Source of the DNA: Paenibacillus radicis (ex Xue et al. 2023)
GTDB lineage: Bacteria; Bacillota; Bacilli; Paenibacillales; NBRC-103111
Assembly: GCF_024722015.1 (NCBI RefSeq)
Contig: NZ_JANQBD010000028.1
Span: 1 to 64,000 of the forward strand
Direction of reading: 5' to 3'
Length of the DNA: 64,000 nucleotides
Shown here: positions 1-7,735 of the stretch, piece by piece
Layout: each line of letters begins with the position of its first letter
Position numbering within the stretch: the first letter of the stretch is position 1
Translations under genes and position numbers: made by a program
Notes under the pieces: model-generated
Databases searched by the model: none
What the model was told of the DNA's origin: nothing
Seen by the model: only the letters and a program-made list of their open reading frames with translations

Positions 1-125
1 CACCGCTGCAAGCCTATAATTCGAGGGAACACGAGCTTCAACAGCGACCGGAATCCCACATCCATCCCTCCCCACGTACAAACGAAAGGGTACACCAAGG
101 ACGCCGCAAGGCGTTTTTCTTATAA
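1..125. repeat. Dispersed intergenic element, copy 1 (cut by window start)
   Basis: This stretch aligns by eye along its whole length with bases 56412-56530, including the shared blocks AACACGA, TTCAACAGCGAC, AATCCCACA, ACAAACGAAA and GGACGCC.CAAGGCG, and both copies end in a GNRA-like hairpin plus T-rich tail. Neither copy lies in a convincing gene. I read it as an intergenic repeat or unnamed structured RNA; the function is unknown. Confidence 0.6.
101..119 (+). terminator. Rho-independent terminator-like hairpin
   Basis: ACGCC (101-105), loop GCAA, GGCGT (110-114), followed by TTTTC. It forms the 3' end of the repeat at the window start and would end a plus-strand transcript arriving from outside the window. 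Confidence 0.55.
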
Positions 126-200
126 TAGCTTGTAGACGTTGCTTCTGCTGCACATAACAATGAATATTTAAAAAATATGCTGTGATTATGTGATTTGCTA

Positions 201-241
201 TTGACAGGAATGAGTAAATGATATATCTTTAATTCAAGATA
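201..241 (+). promoter_or_regulatory. Promoter of mhqR-like gene with overlapping operator palindrome
   Basis: TTGACA (201-206), 17-base spacer, TATCTT (224-229). The palindrome TATCTTTAATTCAAGATA (224-241) matches in 8 of 9 arm positions and covers the -10 box. It resembles the TATCT...AGATA operator described for MhqR of Bacillus subtilis (established knowledge). Its place on the -10 box implies autorepression (inference). Confidence 0.7.
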
Positions 242-276
242 ATTAAATCAAAGACATCGCAGGGGGTGACTTAAAA

Positions 277-726
277 ATGCCAAACGAATTAGATAAGGAA
301 CATGCGTCTTCGCTCAAGCTATTCGTAGTACTTTCCAAAGCTTATAGAACCGTGATGGATCGAGCTGTCAAGGATATGAAGGAATACGGCTTGTCACCTT
401 CCGAATTTATGATTCTCGAAGTGTTGTATACGAAGGGGAAAATTCCTTTGCAGCAAATTGGGGAGAAGATATTGATTACGAGCGGAAGCATTACGTACAA
501 TATCGACAAGCTGGAAAAGAAAGGTCTATTGAAGCGTGTGCCTTGCAAAGATGACCGCAGGGTCATATTCGCTGAGATCACTACAGAAGGCAATGCCATG
601 TTTGACCGTATTTTTCCTGATCATGCCGCTACTATTCATAGCTTAACCAAAGCTCTTTCTCAGGATGAAAAGCTGATAGCTGTCGAATTGCTTAAGAAAT
701 TAGGAAAAGGAGCAGAGGAGCAATAG
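277..726 (+). CDS. mhqR: MarR-family repressor, MhqR-like
   Basis: 149 residues, the usual MarR length. A winged helix-turn-helix spans about residues 40-105, with the wing residues DDRR at 92-95, flanked by dimerisation helices. Family knowledge: MarR dimers bind palindromes, and MhqR represses quinone and catechol detoxification genes in Bacillus. The assignment here rests on context: a DoxX protein, a VOC dioxygenase and a carboxylesterase follow directly, the same set as the B. subtilis Mhq regulon, and operator-like palindromes lie before this gene and before the next. There is one cysteine (C90). The start has a strong ribosome binding site (AGGGGGTG) 8 bases upstream. It could instead be a related OhrR/YkvE-type regulator. 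Confidence 0.8.
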   Translation: MPNELDKEHASSLKLFVVLSKAYRTVMDRAVKDMKEYGLSPSEFMILEVLYTKGKIPLQQIGEKILITSGSITYNIDKLEKKGLLKRVPCKDDRRVIFAEITTEGNAMFDRIFPDHAATIHSLTKALSQDEKLIAVELLKKLGKGAEEQ

Positions 727-755
727 CCATCTCGGTGGCCGTTTTTCTCGCCATA

Positions 756-773
756 TATCTTAAAATAAAGATT
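756..773 (+). promoter_or_regulatory. Second MhqR-type operator candidate
   Basis: TATCTTAAAATAAAGATT is an imperfect palindrome (6 of 9 arm positions) with the same ATCTT...AAGAT arms as the site at 224-241. It lies about 33 bases before the DoxX start, so the repressor may control the enzyme genes separately from itself. The inference rests on similarity and position. Confidence 0.5.
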
Positions 774-805
774 ATTAAATTAAAACTAAATGGAGGATGA
801 TTTTA

Positions 806-1204
806 ATGATGGCATTTGGATTGTTATTGGTTCGTTTGGTAGTTGGGTTATTGTTTGCAGGACATGGAGCTCAGAAGCTGTTTGGCTGGTTTGGAGGCTA
901 TGGGCCTAAAGGAACAGGCGGTTGGATGGAATCGGTCGGTATTAAGCCGGGAGTAGCGATGGCGGTATTGGCCGGATTGATGGAGCTGATAGGTGGAGTG
1001 CTATTTGCACTAGGGTTGTTTACTCCTCTAGCCGCTGTGCTTATCACGTTGACTATGCTTGGCGCCATTGCCAAAGTTCATGGGAAAAACGGGATTTGGT
1101 CAACAGCCAATGGTTACGAATATCCGCTTGTGCTCATTGTGATTGTAATTGGAATAGCTTTGACAGGCGCAGGAGCATATTCCTTGGATGGAGTACTTAA
1201 TTAA
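806..1204 (+). CDS. mhqP: DoxX family membrane protein, MhqP-like
   Basis: About 132 residues with four predicted membrane segments, including an early glycine-rich stretch (GHGAQKLFGWFGGYG) that is typical of DoxX proteins. DoxX proteins are small inner-membrane proteins tied to oxidative and electrophile stress; MhqP is the B. subtilis Mhq-regulon member. A more upstream ATG at 797 directly abuts the TGGAGG ribosome binding site (791-796), so 806 is the better start, with a 9-base spacer. It sits between the MarR regulator and the dioxygenase and is probably co-transcribed with the enzymes. Confidence 0.8.
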   Translation: MMAFGLLLVRLVVGLLFAGHGAQKLFGWFGGYGPKGTGGWMESVGIKPGVAMAVLAGLMELIGGVLFALGLFTPLAAVLITLTMLGAIAKVHGKNGIWSTANGYEYPLVLIVIVIGIALTGAGAYSLDGVLN

Positions 1205-1253
1205 TTCGAATACTCAATTAACAAGTAGGGAAAACAATAAAGGAGGAATTCAA

Positions 1254-2204
1254 ATGTCACTACAAACTGCAGGTATTCACCATATCACTGCCTTTGCAAG
1301 AAATCCACAGGAGAATGTTGATTTTTATGCTGGTATTCTAGGTCTTCGTCTCGTTAAGAAAACAATTAACTTCGATGCTCCTGATGTGTATCACTTGTAT
1401 TTCGGCAACGAAGCGGGAAGCCCGGGAACTATTATTACGTTCTTTCCGTGGCCGGATTCCCGCAAAGGGAGAATTGGCGGAGGGCAAGTGGGTATTACCA
1501 CATATGTGGTACCGCCGGGCTCGCTTGCATTTTGGGAGAACAGGTTGGAAAGCCACGGTATCTCGGTTACGAAGGTGAGCCGCTTTTCAGAGCCATATTT
1601 GCAGTTCACAGATAATGAGGGCTTGCGTCTGGAGCTTGTCGAACGTGAAGAGGGGCCGCAGAGCAGCTGGTCATTCGATGGTATCACGGCAGATCAAGCG
1701 ATCAAAGGGTTCGGAGGCGCTGTTCTCTTCAGCACCAACCCGATGAAAACTATGGATGCATTGCAGCATCTGCTCGGCCTGGAAAAAGTGGCAGAGGACG
1801 TTGCTTATGCCCGCTATCGGTCCAAAGGAGATATCGGCAACGTTATTGACGTACCGTTTGCTGTCATGGGCAGGGGCATCGATGGTGCAGGAACAGTTCA
1901 TCATATCGCATGGCGTGCTTTGGATTTCGAACAACATACGGAATGGAGAAGCTCGGTGCAAGATTACGGCTATCGTCCAACCGAGATCATAGATCGTCAA
2001 TATTTCAATGCTCTTTATTTCCGGGAGGCAGGCGGAATACTTTTTGAGATCGCTACGGATCCACCGGGCTTCGCTCATGACGAATCTGCTGAGGCGCTCG
2101 GCGAGAAATTGATGCTGCCGGAGTGGTTCGAGTCAGCGCGCTCTCAAATCGAAGCCAATCTGCTGCCTATCCAAGTTAGGGTATTGGAGGGGAAACAAGG
2201 ATGA
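1254..2204 (+). CDS. mhqO: Ring-cleaving dioxygenase, VOC/glyoxalase family, MhqO-like
   Basis: 316 residues made of two vicinal-oxygen-chelate modules. The first begins at GIHHITAF (residues 7-14) and the second contains VHHIAWRA, with LFEIATDPPGF near its end; these hold the expected His/His/Glu metal ligands of extradiol-type enzymes. Family knowledge: MhqO/MhqA-type proteins are assigned to catechol or quinone ring cleavage in Bacillus. An upstream in-frame ATG at 1188 would overlap the DoxX gene and lacks a ribosome binding site; AAAGGAGG at 1239-1246 decides for 1254. Its stop overlaps the next start (ATGA), so the two are translationally coupled. The actual substrate is not shown by sequence. 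Confidence 0.85.
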   Translation: MSLQTAGIHHITAFARNPQENVDFYAGILGLRLVKKTINFDAPDVYHLYFGNEAGSPGTIITFFPWPDSRKGRIGGGQVGITTYVVPPGSLAFWENRLESHGISVTKVSRFSEPYLQFTDNEGLRLELVEREEGPQSSWSFDGITADQAIKGFGGAVLFSTNPMKTMDALQHLLGLEKVAEDVAYARYRSKGDIGNVIDVPFAVMGRGIDGAGTVHHIAWRALDFEQHTEWRSSVQDYGYRPTEIIDRQYFNALYFREAGGILFEIATDPPGFAHDESAEALGEKLMLPEWFESARSQIEANLLPIQVRVLEGKQG

Positions 2205-2818
2205 AGCATCTTTTTGAAAAGGGGAGCCCGGAGGCTCCGACGTTAGTTCTATTTCACGGCACCGGAGGAACGGAACGAGATTTGCTGCCGCTGGGCAAAC
2301 GAATTTCTCCGGAATCTTCGATACTTAGCCTTAGAGGAAATGTACTGGAAAATGGGATGCCACGTTTCTTCAGACGATTGGCAGAAGGTGTGTTTGACGA
2401 AGAAGATCTGATTTTCCGTACGAAGGAAGTGAATGACTTTTTGGATGAGGCTGCAATCCTCTATGGATTTGACCGCGGCAATCTAGTGGCGGTGGGATAC
2501 TCCAATGGGGCCAATATTGCAGGTAGTCTGCTCTTCCATTATAAGCAGGCGCTCAAAGGCGCTATTCTTCACCATCCTATGGTTCCGCGGAGAGGGATTC
2601 CGATTCCGGATTTGTCAGGTATACCGATTTTTATTGGTGCCGGGACTAACGACCCGATCTGTTCAGCCGGGGAGACCGAGGAGCTCCAAACGCTTCTTAG
2701 TGAGGCCGGCGCATCGGTTAAGGTACATTGGGAGCGTTTCGGTCATCAATTAACTTCTTCGGAGGTTGAGGCTGCGGCAGCTTGGTTTCACACAGAGAGC
2801 CAGCTTATTGCTCAGTGA
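2201..2818 (+). CDS. mhqD: Carboxylesterase/phospholipase-type alpha/beta hydrolase, MhqD-like
   Basis: 205 residues, the normal size for the small carboxylesterase family. The nucleophile elbow GYSNG places Ser101, with Asp151 (GTNDP) and His182 (FGHQL) completing a plausible triad; LFHGTGGTE at 18-26 supplies the oxyanion loop. Its start overlaps the dioxygenase stop by 4 bases. In B. subtilis MhqD belongs to the same MhqR-controlled response to quinone-like electrophiles. Cytoplasmic, no signal peptide. A terminator hairpin follows at 2860-2906, closing the operon. Confidence 0.82.
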   Translation: MKHLFEKGSPEAPTLVLFHGTGGTERDLLPLGKRISPESSILSLRGNVLENGMPRFFRRLAEGVFDEEDLIFRTKEVNDFLDEAAILYGFDRGNLVAVGYSNGANIAGSLLFHYKQALKGAILHHPMVPRRGIPIPDLSGIPIFIGAGTNDPICSAGETEELQTLLSEAGASVKVHWERFGHQLTSSEVEAAAAWFHTESQLIAQ

Positions 2819-2859
2819 AGTCAGGATAGCTTTCTAAAGATCATGGAAGTTAGAAAATG

Positions 2860-2906
2860 AAAGATGCGGCCAGACATGAAACAAGTCGGGCTGCATCTTT
2901 TTATTT
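2860..2906 (+). terminator. Terminator of the mhq-like operon
   Basis: AAAGATGC (2860-2867) pairs with GCATCTTT (2893-2900), extended inward by GGCCAGAC with GTCGGGCT (one mismatch, one G-U pair), followed by a T-rich tail. Confidence 0.7.
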
Positions 2907-2959
2907 GGTATAGATAGACAATGCCGGATGCTCTAATGGCTGAAGGACGAGGCGCTCTT

Positions 2960-3262
2960 TTACAATAATGAGTCGTAATGTCTTTTCCCATGCAAAATAC
3001 GTCTGATCTGCACAACATCGCTCTTGACTACATAAAACACCAGATAGCTATGCACAGCTAAAACACGATAACCCTTCAACCGAAGCGTGGAATTTTTGGT
3101 CAAAGGGCATCGAAACGGCAGATCTCCAAGTGATGCGATCTGATCACTAATGTCATCATATAACTTGAAATCATCATAGGATGATTGTTCATTAAGATAA
3201 TCGATGATTTCCTGTAAATCCCTCTTGGCAGCTGGGAAAATGAGCACTTTATATTTTTCCAC
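2960..3262 (-). CDS. RelE/ParE-type toxin
   Basis: 100 residues, normal for the RelE/ParE superfamily. The N-terminal half has the helical DLQEIIDYLNEQ segment; the C-terminal half has the strand pattern ending RRILHGKRHY, where basic residues resemble the mRNA-contacting tail of RelE-type toxins. The start is GTG (3260-3262), inside the last codons of the antitoxin gene (14-base overlap), which couples translation to the antitoxin. Whether it is a ribosome-dependent RNase (RelE) or a gyrase poison (ParE) cannot be told by eye; the HGKRHY end favours RelE/Txe. Confidence 0.8.
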   Translation of the reverse strand: MEKYKVLIFPAAKRDLQEIIDYLNEQSSYDDFKLYDDISDQIASLGDLPFRCPLTKNSTLRLKGYRVLAVHSYLVFYVVKSDVVQIRRILHGKRHYDSLL

Positions 3263-3521
3263 GAATGTTTGACCTTAACTTCCGGGACACTTCCAAGAAG
3301 TCCTCTCCGATAGCGCCGTCAGCAATTTCAGCTTCAGCTTCGGACAACTTGCTATATAGTTCGATCAAGGCCTGCTGACGCTCATATTCCTCGATACTCA
3401 TGACAACCATGTCACCAGTGCCATTCTTAGTTATAAACACAGGCTCACGCTCCCGGTGGCAAAATTCGGATATTTCATTCGCGTTATTACGCAAATCTGA
3501 AATCGGACGGATTGTAGGCAT
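3249..3521 (-). CDS. Phd/YefM-type antitoxin
   Basis: 90 residues. The N-terminal half (PISDLRNNANEI, then PVFITKNGTGDMVVMSIEEYE) is the Phd/YefM DNA-binding and dimerisation fold; the C-terminal half is charged and probably disordered until it binds the toxin. It precedes the toxin in the usual antitoxin-first order. Start ATG with AAGGAGG about 8 bases upstream. By family knowledge the complex represses its own promoter, which would lie at about 3525-3600. Confidence 0.85.
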   Translation of the reverse strand: MPTIRPISDLRNNANEISEFCHREREPVFITKNGTGDMVVMSIEEYERQQALIELYSKLSEAEAEIADGAIGEDFLEVSRKLRSNIRGKI

Positions 3522-3638
3522 AATTGTTTACCTCCTTAGTTATGTTCTTATGGATTTAATTGTAGCATAATTAAGAGCAAATTAAATGCTATATTAGGAG
3601 TGAATATTGCTGCAAGCGATGATTGTATCAACCTTCTA

Positions 3639-3758
3639 TTATACGCGGGTGCCATGAATGATTCGTTCCAAACTGATAACATACGCATGTTCGGTATCAT
3701 AGACGACTTGGATTCTGTGGACTGTTTGGAGAGCAACTGACAGTCGAATCAATCGAAT
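3639..3758 (-). pseudogene. Remnant of a second RelE/ParE-like toxin (C-terminal part)
   Basis: A 39-codon open frame bounded by stops. It reads HRIQVVYDTEHAYVISLERI followed by IHGTRV, the strand-rich C-terminal pattern of RelE-type toxins, and parallels the RRILHGKRHY end of the intact toxin next door. It has no start, ribosome binding site or antitoxin. It is likely the tail of an older module. The similarity is by pattern only. Confidence 0.4.
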
Positions 3759-3844
3759 CTACAATATACAGCCATGTTCAAAAATTAATTTTTGATGGTT
3801 TTTTACGTGAAAAAGTGATGATGGATTATGTGGGAAAAGTGGTT

Positions 3845-3880
3845 AAAAACCCTATTCCACAAGGGTTTTTCGGGTTTTTT
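3845..3880 (+). terminator. Terminator-like hairpin
   Basis: AAAAACCCT (3845-3853) and AGGGTTTTT (3862-3870) form a perfect 9-bp stem with an 8-base loop, followed by a second T run. With A and T flanks on both sides it could act in either direction. Confidence 0.5.
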
Positions 3881-4170
3881 CAGGAAGTTAAATAAAGATG
3901 ATTGTTTGAAACGAAATAAGGAAGGTATACTTTTCTTAGCGCCAAAGACATTATGACAAGCAAGCTTGGACCTGATAGTTGGCAGCTTGTTTACAGACTA
4001 AATGTTACGCGCTTTCATTCCAAATTATTACATTTTAATCTGGAGCTAATGGATGTGATGCTGACTTTAAGTGGATTTGTTGGAAGCGCATTCAAGTTAA
4101 TGATGGAATCGAATCTTCTGCATCTGTTATTTTATGAAGTGGAGTCGGAGCAGCAAGATGAATACCGAAA

Positions 4171-4189
4171 GGTTTGGGTAACCTAAACC
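4171..4189. promoter_or_regulatory. Inverted repeat before the orphan binding-protein gene
   Basis: GGTTTGGGT-A-ACCTAAACC, arms of 9 with one mismatch, 39 bases before the start codon. Could be an operator; no regulator gene is adjacent. Confidence 0.35.
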
Positions 4190-4227
4190 CTCAATATATA
4201 CAGAAAGAAAAGGAGTCGTGGTATACA

Positions 4228-5754
4228 ATGAAACATAAAAAGTGGATTGCAACTATGGGGTCTGTTACATTGGCAATGGGAGTTTTAGCTGCCTGCGGCA
4301 GCGGAGAACCGGCAAAAACAGCAACAAATGGGACATCGACAGCTCCTAAGGCAGAAGCTCCTAAAGTAGATACTACACCTTTGGACCTGTCTATAGTCTT
4401 TAAACAAGTAGGCGATATTCCAGCTAAAGGGAATGTAATTGAGCAAGCTCTTGAAAAAGGCACTAATACTAAACTAAACATCCAGTGGGTACCTGCTTCT
4501 ACTTATGACGAGAAAATTAACGTCATGATCGCTGCTAACGAATTGCCAAAGGTTTTGATGGTTAGCTATGTGCCAACTGTTATTAATGCAATTCAGGGTG
4601 GACAATTCTGGGAAGTAGGTCCGTTACTTAAGGATTACAAAAACCTATCCGCACAGAACCCGCAGTATTATGAAAATATTAAGGTTGATGGCAAGCTTTA
4701 TGGAATTCCACAGTTCCGTGAAATAGCGCGCCCAGCATTTATTTTCCGTAAAGATATTTTAGATGCTAACGGAATGAAAATGCCTAAAACGCTGGATGAG
4801 TGGTATGAAATAGCTAAGAACCTGAGAAAAAATGATACTTACGCCTTTATGTTGGATAAAAAGTACAACGAAGGTCCATCGTCTCTATTGACTCGTTTTG
4901 CCGTAGCCCAAGGTGGAGTTAACCGTTGGGGCGCAGATGCCAATGGCAAGCTGACACCAGAGTTTTTGACACCGCAATTTATGGATGTACTGAAATTGTT
5001 CAAGCGCCTTTATGCAGAGAAGCTAATCAATCAGGACTTCCCAGCTCTAGATGGCACAGAATTGGATAAAGCATTTGAGTCCGGTCGTTCGGTTCTTAAA
5101 TTGAACGGCGTGGCGACAAACGCTGCAAATATCCAGGACCGTTTGGTTAAGGTAGTCCCTACAGCTCAGTTGGATGTTATCCCTATGGAAGGACCTCAAG
5201 GATTTAAGGTTGCCGCACAAAATGGTTACAACGGCTTGTTGGTATTCCCTAAATCGACTGTGAAAACCGAAGCTGAACTGAAACGTATTTTGACATTCAT
5301 GGATAAATTGTTGGATGCGGATATGTCCACCCTGCAAAAACGTGGTATCGAAGGCGTTCACTTCAAAAAAGTTGAAAATAATTTGGTTGAGTGGGTTGAT
5401 TTGACTGCATTTAACCGTGAAGTTAAGCCATACCGCGATAGCTTGTTGAACTTTGAAACATACAACGTACCTCAATTGAAAGATACTCCATTGGCAATGA
5501 AAGGTTACAAAATGGAGCCGGACAACTTGAAGTATGCTGTTCATAACCCAACCCTGACTCTATCTTCACAAACTTACTCGGAACGCGGTAAAGAACTGGA
5601 TCAAATGATGTGGGATGCGCAAACTAATTACATTGTTGGTAAATTGGACGATGCTGGCTTTACAGCAGCGATCGACAAATGGCGTAAAGCAGGCGGCGAC
5701 AACTTGATTAAAGAGTTCGAAGCAGCGATTGCCAAAAATAAAGCAGCTAAATAA
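4228..5754 (+). CDS. Extracellular solute-binding lipoprotein (orphan)
   Basis: 508 residues. A charged N terminus, hydrophobic segment and lipobox VLAAC place the lipidated cysteine at residue 23; a Thr/Pro/Ala linker follows, then a large family-1-type (LplA/YtcQ-like) binding domain with repeated W/Y and KLYGIPQFR segments. Such proteins deliver oligosaccharides or sugars to CUT1 ABC transporters, but no permease gene is adjacent, so it must pair with permeases elsewhere or act alone. An upstream in-frame ATG at 4174 lacks a ribosome binding site; the signal peptide and AAAGGAG near 4208-4214 favour 4228. A terminator follows at 5782-5807. Confidence 0.82.
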   Translation: MKHKKWIATMGSVTLAMGVLAACGSGEPAKTATNGTSTAPKAEAPKVDTTPLDLSIVFKQVGDIPAKGNVIEQALEKGTNTKLNIQWVPASTYDEKINVMIAANELPKVLMVSYVPTVINAIQGGQFWEVGPLLKDYKNLSAQNPQYYENIKVDGKLYGIPQFREIARPAFIFRKDILDANGMKMPKTLDEWYEIAKNLRKNDTYAFMLDKKYNEGPSSLLTRFAVAQGGVNRWGADANGKLTPEFLTPQFMDVLKLFKRLYAEKLINQDFPALDGTELDKAFESGRSVLKLNGVATNAANIQDRLVKVVPTAQLDVIPMEGPQGFKVAAQNGYNGLLVFPKSTVKTEAELKRILTFMDKLLDADMSTLQKRGIEGVHFKKVENNLVEWVDLTAFNREVKPYRDSLLNFETYNVPQLKDTPLAMKGYKMEPDNLKYAVHNPTLTLSSQTYSERGKELDQMMWDAQTNYIVGKLDDAGFTAAIDKWRKAGGDNLIKEFEAAIAKNKAAK

Positions 5755-5781
5755 TAAAGCGTTACACGACACAACAAGTGA

Positions 5782-5807
5782 GCAGGATGGCTTAGCCATC
5801 CTGCTTT
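5782..5807 (+). terminator. Terminator of the binding-protein gene
   Basis: GCAGGATGGC (5782-5791), loop TTA, GCCATCCTGC (5795-5804), then TTT: a perfect 10-bp stem. Confidence 0.75.
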
Positions 5808-5861
5808 GCTGCGTGAATAGGATTAAATGAAAAACCCCTTGCCAAGGGGAGGAATACAACG

Positions 5862-5950
5862 ATGAATAAAGCATTAAAGTAGCTGCAACTATGCTAGTAT
5901 CCGCTTCCGTGCTTGCAGCATGCGGGCCGGCCAACCGACAACTGATAATA
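5862..5950 (+). pseudogene. Frameshifted, body-deleted lipoprotein gene remnant
   Basis: A good ribosome binding site (AGGGGAGGAA, 5845-5855) precedes ATG at 5862, which gives MNKALK and then a stop at 5880-5882. Shifting the frame by one base restores VAATMLVSASVLAACG, a lipoprotein signal peptide with an intact lipobox. After the cysteine the sequence no longer resembles a binding protein, and a terminator hairpin appears within 20 bases. This is the 5' tip of a lost solute-binding lipoprotein, perhaps a former tandem copy of the gene upstream; both a one-base loss and a deletion of the body are needed to explain it. Confidence 0.65.
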
Positions 5951-5952
5951 GT

Positions 5953-5992
5953 AGAGCAGGCTCAGCAACTGGTGCTGAAAGGCGCTCTTTTT
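5953..5992 (+). terminator. Terminator-like hairpin after the lipoprotein remnant
   Basis: AGAGC (5953-5957) pairs with GCTCT (5984-5988), with an inner CAGCA/TGCTG stem, followed by TTTT. Probably the original terminator of the lost gene. Confidence 0.55.
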
Positions 5993-5998
5993 ACTTAT

Positions 5999-7735
5999 TT
6001 ATTGCTCGTTAGCCTTTCCAACTGCCGCCGGATTAGATAAAGCGGCGCATTCGCGGAATGCAAAGTGTTTGCATCCTAAGCATTTGGCTGGATCCATTTT
6101 TCCCACTGCGTAATCAATAGCCCCTCCCGTATGTTCAAAGAAATGACCGTCCCCAATTTGTTCGCTTAATCCGGTTCTTTTCAAATAGGCTGCAGGCTGG
6201 CTTTGAATGCCTGAGATGAGCACAAGCCCGCCTGATTGTTTGAAATGCTGCACGATGCTTGCCAAATTGGATTCCCCGGTAGAGTCCAGAAAAGGAACCT
6301 TTCCCATACGAAGCAGCAGCATTGCCGGACGGGACGGGAGAGCTTCCATAATGGACTTTTCAAATAGGCTTGCTGCGCCAAAAAACAAAGGGCCTTCAAT
6401 CGTAAAAATACTCAGTTGAGGACAGTCATGATCATCCTTAACCATATAGGCCCCCACTTTTTCATGCTTCAATGACGGATCCGGCAATACTTTGGCCACC
6501 GTAAGTACATTGCTCATCCGTTTGACGAATAGAAGGATGGCTAAGATCAATCCGACTTCTACTGCCGTTGTCAAATCTGTAAACACGGTAAGAAGGAAGG
6601 TTATGACAAGTACCAAAGAGTCCGTTGTTCTTGTTTTGAGAATATGGGCAAATTCTCTTCTCTCACTCATATTCCAGGCAACTACCATTAAAATAGGCGC
6701 CATACTGGCAAGTGGGATGGCAGAAGCAAACGGAGCGAATAATAGCAGGATTAACAAAACGACGACTCCATGAACGATCCCGGAAATAGGGGATACGGCT
6801 CCGTTTTTAATATTTGTAGCAGTCCGCGCTATAGCTCCTGTTGCAGGAATTCCCCCGAATAGAGGAGTGACTATGTTCGCAATCCCTTGGCCAATAAGCT
6901 CTTTATTACTGTTGTGCCTGCTGCCGGACATCCCATCTGCAACAACAGCCGAGAGCAAGGATTCAATACCGCCAAGCATAGCAATTATAAAAGCAGGAGG
7001 AAGCAGCTCTTTGATTGTATCGAATGAAATAGGAGGAATGGCGAGACTGGGGAGAGTGCTCGGAATTACCCCGTAGGTGGATCCGATGGTTGCCACATTT
7101 CCGCTGAACCATAAGGTTGCGGCAATACTGGAAATGATTAATCCTATTAAAGAACCGGGAACTTTAGTGCTGATTCTAGGCATGATTAATAGGACCCCTA
7201 AACTGATTAGGGCCGTGACGACGCTCCAAACATTTAAGGTAGACAGATGCATCCCGATTTCGTTCATATTAGACAAAAAATCTTCATGGCGTTGTAGATT
7301 GCTTAGCCCCAGGAAATTACCGATTTGGCCTGAAAAGATAATAACGGCGATACCGGATGTAAATCCAATGGTAACGGGCCGCGGAATGTATCTAATTAAA
7401 ACACCCAGCTTCAAAATGCCCATTAAGACAAGAATAATCCCGGCTAATAGGCCGGCAATGAGTAATTTCTCATAGCCGTACTGTATGACAATGCCAAATA
7501 GAATGGGGACAAATGCTCCCGTAGGTCCGCCAATCTGAAATTTGGACCCGCCAAGCAAAGATATCAGGATACCGGCAACTATGATCGTATAAATACCGAA
7601 CTGAGGCTTTACGCCGGAAGCAATAGCAAATGCCATTCCTAATGGAATAGCAACCACGCCAACAATCAACCCTGCAACCAGATCACGACGCAACATAGGG
7701 TAAGTATAGCCTTCAAATCTCCCGGACCATTTCAA
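5999..7735 (-). CDS. SulP family anion transporter with STAS domain
   Basis: 578 residues. The N-terminal part carries about ten to twelve membrane segments with the SulP features near residues 20-45 and the IGGPTGAF motif at about 68-75; a STAS domain follows from about residue 440, with the FLDSTGE switch motif. SulP proteins move sulfate, bicarbonate or other anions. The C-terminal tail carries a CxxC...C group (C552, C555, C563) outside the usual domains and may bind metal or sense redox (inference). An ATATTCAAATA element lies about 40 bases upstream and recurs before the neighbouring ArsR and Cys-rich genes, so the three may share control. The ion carried cannot be read from sequence. 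Confidence 0.85.
   Translation of the reverse strand: MKWSGRFEGYTYPMLRRDLVAGLIVGVVAIPLGMAFAIASGVKPQFGIYTIIVAGILISLLGGSKFQIGGPTGAFVPILFGIVIQYGYEKLLIAGLLAGIILVLMGILKLGVLIRYIPRPVTIGFTSGIAVIIFSGQIGNFLGLSNLQRHEDFLSNMNEIGMHLSTLNVWSVVTALISLGVLLIMPRISTKVPGSLIGLIISSIAATLWFSGNVATIGSTYGVIPSTLPSLAIPPISFDTIKELLPPAFIIAMLGGIESLLSAVVADGMSGSRHNSNKELIGQGIANIVTPLFGGIPATGAIARTATNIKNGAVSPISGIVHGVVVLLILLLFAPFASAIPLASMAPILMVVAWNMSERREFAHILKTRTTDSLVLVITFLLTVFTDLTTAVEVGLILAILLFVKRMSNVLTVAKVLPDPSLKHEKVGAYMVKDDHDCPQLSIFTIEGPLFFGAASLFEKSIMEALPSRPAMLLLRMGKVPFLDSTGESNLASIVQHFKQSGGLVLISGIQSQPAAYLKRTGLSEQIGDGHFFEHTGGAIDYAVGKMDPAKCLGCKHFAFRECAALSNPAAVGKANEQ

Larger units (their letters stand above)
3522..4227. other. 706-base spacer with decayed toxin and hairpin
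   Basis: Holds the antitoxin promoter region, a toxin-like remnant (3639-3758), a perfect 9-bp hairpin (3845-3870) and an inverted repeat before the next gene (4171-4189). A 77-codon plus-strand frame at 3953-4186 has no ribosome binding site or recognisable family and I do not count it as a gene. Confidence 0.6.

Noticed and set aside
3953..4186. 77-codon plus-strand frame before the binding-protein gene
   Set aside because: No ribosome binding site, no recognisable family, and it overlaps the operator-like inverted repeat of the next gene.
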